A stretch of 64,000 nt of DNA from Liolophura sinensis (lineage: Eukaryota; Mollusca; Polyplacophora; Chitonida; Chitonidae), in NCBI RefSeq assembly GCF_032854445.1, contig NC_088303.1, positions 131,501 through 195,500 of the forward strand, written 5' to 3'. This document shows positions 61,091-64,000 of this stretch, in pieces. The number at the start of each line of letters is the position of its first letter. Position 1 is the stretch's first letter. The notes under the pieces were generated by a model that saw nothing but the letters and a program-made list of their open reading frames with translations, made no database searches and was not told the origin of the DNA. A program made the translations under genes and the position numbers.

Positions 61091-61196
61091 GCCTTATGAT
61101 ATATACAAAGACAGGGTAATCTGGCAATTGTATCCCCTTGCTGAAGATCATCAAAACATATCACACATTCTCCTTTGTCCTCTGTGAGCACATCTT
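61091..61196 (-). CDS. znrf (ZNRF1/2-like): ZNRF-type E3 ubiquitin ligase, penultimate coding exon (RING finger N-terminal half)
   Basis: On the reverse strand the acceptor tttacag precedes 61196 and the donor gtaagt follows 61091. The 106 nt finish one codon and then encode DVLTEDKGECVICFDDLQQG and DTIARLPCLCIYHK. This is the RING of ZNRF1/ZNRF2, whose GDTIARLPCLCIYHK block is nearly invariant in the family. Visible metal ligands are the CVIC pair, the CLC cysteines and the His. Family knowledge: ZNRF proteins are N-myristoylated membrane-associated ubiquitin ligases with a zinc finger before the RING. The upstream zinc-finger and myristoylation exons were not found up to 64 kb and probably lie beyond the window. 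A 36-bp array starts only about 80 bp past the donor. Confidence 0.95.
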
Positions 61197-61964
61197 CTGT
61201 AAAATGACAATAAAAGGTATGTATAGAAACAGTACAAGAGACTTTAGGATGGTTAACAAGATTTTGGTCTTGTTATATCCAACTGCGGGTTATATTAAGG
61301 CGTCTTTTAGTTAGGCTACACTACACTGTTCTCAAAATAAATCCACTAACCAACCACTAGCCCCCTTAGGGCCTTTTGCAGCAGGATCCTGATACCCCAA
61401 TACCGTGCACAGAATTATTGCTGTGCTCTGTGAAAGACGTGCCTTGTGGACAACAATCTTTTGCAACACAGTCCACCATCCACTTTACTGATTGACTGCA
61501 TGTTGTAACACCATGCTCCAGAACATTCTGCTTGTATGACAGCAAGCGCTGGCTTTGAAAACGCCACCTCATTCAACACATTCTTGAATGTTAATGTTCT
61601 TGTATTTTTCATTGACAGCAATGACAAAAATGACATTACATAGAATCTCAGGTACATGTTAATTCCAATGGTCTGAGATATGGCAATCTACATGTACATG
61701 TACATATCACTAACAACTAACATGTGAACATGCCTGTTCATGATGCTATCATTACAGGTGCTTTTAAATACATACATACATGACAGCGAAAAAGTAAGAC
61801 CCATAACTGCCAATCATGACAGCATTATGTATTCTACTAGCCTGTTTAATAAATATAAAGTAATTAAAACAAGGTGATCTTAAACACACAAGAAAATAAA
61901 TATCCTCACTTGTTACTGTTGACAAACTTATGCACAAAAATCCTGTGCTGTGGTCTGTAGCCAG
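61197..61964 (-). other. znrf intron upstream of the RING exon, unique part
   Basis: Reverse-strand frames at 61366–61657 are overlapping and cysteine-rich, without recognisable family. It may be an old transposon fragment. No zinc-finger exon is seen. Confidence 0.4.
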
Positions 61965-62828
61965 TGCAAGGTGTATTAATGTATCCGCTCATCAGCAGAA
62001 TCTGCCTGCTATTATGTGTACATCAAGGTGTATTAATGTATCCGCTCATCAGCAGAATCTGCCTGCTATTATGTGTACATCAAGGCGTATTAATGTAACC
62101 GTTCATCAGCAGAATCTGCCTTCTGTTACGTGTACATCAAGGCGTATTAATGTAACCGTTCATCAGCAGAATCTGCCTTCTGTTACGCGTACATCAAGGC
62201 GTATTAATGTAACCGTTCATCAGCAGAATCTGCCTTCTGTTACGTGTACATCAAGGCGTATTAATGTAACCGTTTATCAGCAGAATCTGCCTGCTGTTAC
62301 GTGTACATCAAGGCGTATTAATGTAACCGTTCATCAGCAGAATCTGCCTTCTGTTACGTGTACATCAAGGCATATTAATGTAACCGTTTATCAGCAGAAT
62401 CTGCCTTCTGTTACGCATACATCAAGGCGTATTAATGTAACCGTTCATCAGCAGAATCTGCCTGCTGTTACGTGTACATCAAGGCATATTAATGTAACCA
62501 TTTATCAGCAGAATCTGCCTGCTGTTATGTGTACATCAAGGTGTATTAATGTAACCATTTATCAGCAGAATCTGCCTGCTGTTATGTGTACATCACGGCG
62601 TATTAATGTAACCGTTTATCAGCAGAATCTGCCTTCTGTTACGTGTACATCAAGGTGTATTAATGTATCTGTTCATCAGCAGAATCTGCCTGCTGTTACA
62701 TGTACATCAAGGTGTATTAATGTAACCATTTATCAGCAGAATCTGCCTTCTGTTACGTGTACATCAAGGTGTATTAATGTAACCGTTCATCAGCAGAATC
62801 TGCCTGCTGTTATGTGTACATCATTCAG
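61965..62828 (+). repeat. 57-bp array in znrf intron, about 15 copies
   Basis: The unit is catcaaggcgtattaatgta, accgttcatcagcagaatct, gcctgctgttacgtgta. The 308-codon + frame is due to 57 being a multiple of three. Confidence 0.96.
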
Positions 62829-63147
62829 CCCATTTCCCAGCAGGTGCAATCATTGAAAGAGCATGTACACATGTATACATGCGCACAATCACCGATGGAA
62901 GGTGAGACCTTAACAATGTGTGTAGGTAACTTCCTTATCAAATAATGTTTATGGCAATGTTTCTAATCCCTAAGGCCATAGCATCTTCCTTATTTTCCCC
63001 AATCTATTCTTGATGAATTACATAATTATTAATAAGCCTAACATGCTTAGCATATTAATGCAAAAGGCTGAGACAGGGTGTACAGGGTGCGAGAAACATG
63101 CATGTCAGGAACAGAGCGAGGTGTAAACCAGGAATCCTGCTGCAATC
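62829..63147 (-). other. znrf intron, unique spacer
   Basis: No exon recognised. Confidence 0.5.
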
Positions 63148-63350
63148 ATTTAATCATTGATGATATCATCAATGATACAATATCATTAGCATTTCATTGA
63201 TGATATCACTACCATTTCATTGATATCATCACCATATCACTGATGATATCATTACCATGTCATTGATGATATCATTACCATTTCATTGATATTATTACCA
63301 TATCATTGATGATATCAATACCAATATCATTGATGATATCATTACCAGTG
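63148..63350. repeat. Imperfect atcattgatgatatcattacc array
   Basis: Irregular units of about 13–27 bp are built from ttgatgatatcattaccat. The core atgatatcat is nearly palindromic, so units can be read on either strand. Confidence 0.88.
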
Positions 63351-64000
63351 ATAATCATATAGCTTTATAACCCCTGCCTCCACACAGCCTGCTGCAATCA
63401 CTAACTAACTGATGATATCATTACCTTATCATCGACAATAAGTTCTAACCACATGACATCATAAACTCTGCTCCCCCAGAGCCTTTCACATTTTTTTCTT
63501 ATTCTGTTTGAAAGTTTGAATGAAATAAAGAAGGGGAAAATAATGAAACATGAAAACCCAACATGAATAGAGCTCTCAGAATCAGGCAAAATGTGCAACT
63601 TACATGTATATATGACTAGTCATGGGTGAAAGTTGATGTCATTTACTGCATATCTGTTTGTTCCATATACAAAATACCATGCAAACTAGTTAACAGATCA
63701 GTAGTCCAACAATAGTAAATGTGTGCCTGGTGCATTAATAACAGGTCAATGTTCCATGACAGAAACCAGGTGAATACTTCATAACTAAAATTCTCCATGC
63801 TTCAATCGATCAACTGATGACCCCCGTGTACATTGTACAAACAGAGGCAACCATTCATTTTAACCACACACATGTACACATATGCATACTCAATGAAACG
63901 AAGAACAGTTTTGAGCCATATACGTGTATTAATAAAGGCCTTTGTACACCTGTTTATTTCAGCAAAAATACTACATGTAGCTTGTGAAATTTCTCCTTTA
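63351..64000. other. Right edge, no recognisable gene
   Basis: AT-rich. I searched it on the reverse strand for the znrf zinc-finger exon and found none. Confidence 0.5.

Noticed and set aside
61366-61657. Cysteine-rich reverse frames as the missing znrf zinc-finger exon
   Set aside because: The cysteine spacing does not match the CPVC...H...C pattern of the ZNRF zinc finger and two frames overlap; possibly an old transposon fragment.
61930-62856. 308-codon frame with INVTVHQQNLPAVTCTSRR repeats
   Set aside because: It comes from a 57-bp array in the znrf intron; the frame ends at the array edge.

Overview
This is nuclear DNA from an animal. Exons sit in long introns with GT–AG boundaries, there are tRNA-derived SINEs and a MITE-like element, and there is no bacterial gene organisation. 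The SINE tails (a motif like 'ataagtgaaatattcttgag' followed by a '...aacaccaatcaaataaa' end) and the ACATGTA-rich AT-leaning DNA remind me of mollusc or other lophotrochozoan genomes. That is an inference from memory, not a search.

Two conserved genes can be supported. The first, on the + strand from 28.87 to 41.66 kb, is a Dok4/5/6-type docking protein: an N-terminal PH domain, an IRS-type PTB domain and a proline-rich tail. Seven coding exons are visible. Six have clean donor and acceptor sites in a consistent reading phase. The exon 5 to exon 6 junction does not keep phase, so an exon is probably missing from my model. The second gene, on the - strand, is represented by its last two coding exons (61196–61091 and 58741–58684). 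They encode the C-terminal RING finger of a ZNRF1/2-type E3 ubiquitin ligase. Its upstream exons were not found and probably lie beyond 64 kb. The two genes point towards each other. The roughly 17 kb between their stop codons holds minisatellites, stretches of non-repetitive DNA and a few doubtful exon-like segments.

The striking property of the window is its tandem-repeat content. I count about 29 distinct tandem arrays with unrelated units (mostly 15–82 bp). Summed by eye they cover roughly half or more of the sequence. They fill the left 27 kb, which has no recognisable gene, then introns 4, 5 and 6 of dok, the presumed dok 3'UTR, the convergent intergenic space, and the znrf introns. Several have higher-order periodicity, one contains a SINE with a target-site duplication, one unit recurs in inverted orientation 2.5 kb from its array, and one short array has triplicated a dok splice donor.

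Layout: 0.1–2.8 kb 15-bp array; 2.9–3.4 kb SINE remnants; 3.5–9.3 kb three arrays (49, 34 and 68 bp); 9.4–11.0 kb non-repetitive; 11.0–15.9 kb arrays (mainly 46 bp); 16.2–17.2 kb 55-bp array; 17.2–20.1 kb non-repetitive; 20.1–26.8 kb arrays (37, 60, 31, 17 and 60 bp); 26.8–28.8 kb MITE-like and SINE; 28.8–44.5 kb dok with intronic and 3' arrays; 44.7–47.6 kb 51-bp array; 47.6–51.3 kb non-repetitive; 51.3–54.4 kb two arrays; 54.4–56.1 kb non-repetitive with a SINE; 56.1–57.3 kb 82-bp array; 57.3–58.0 kb possible exons of an unrecognised gene; 58.7–64 kb the 3' part of znrf with intronic arrays. Most long open reading frames here are artefacts of array units whose length is a multiple of three. 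I did not find a new molecular system that I can defend. The best leads are the array landscape, the triplicated splice donor, the alternative-exon candidate at 30.4 kb and the unassigned exon-like segments at 57.3–58.0 kb.
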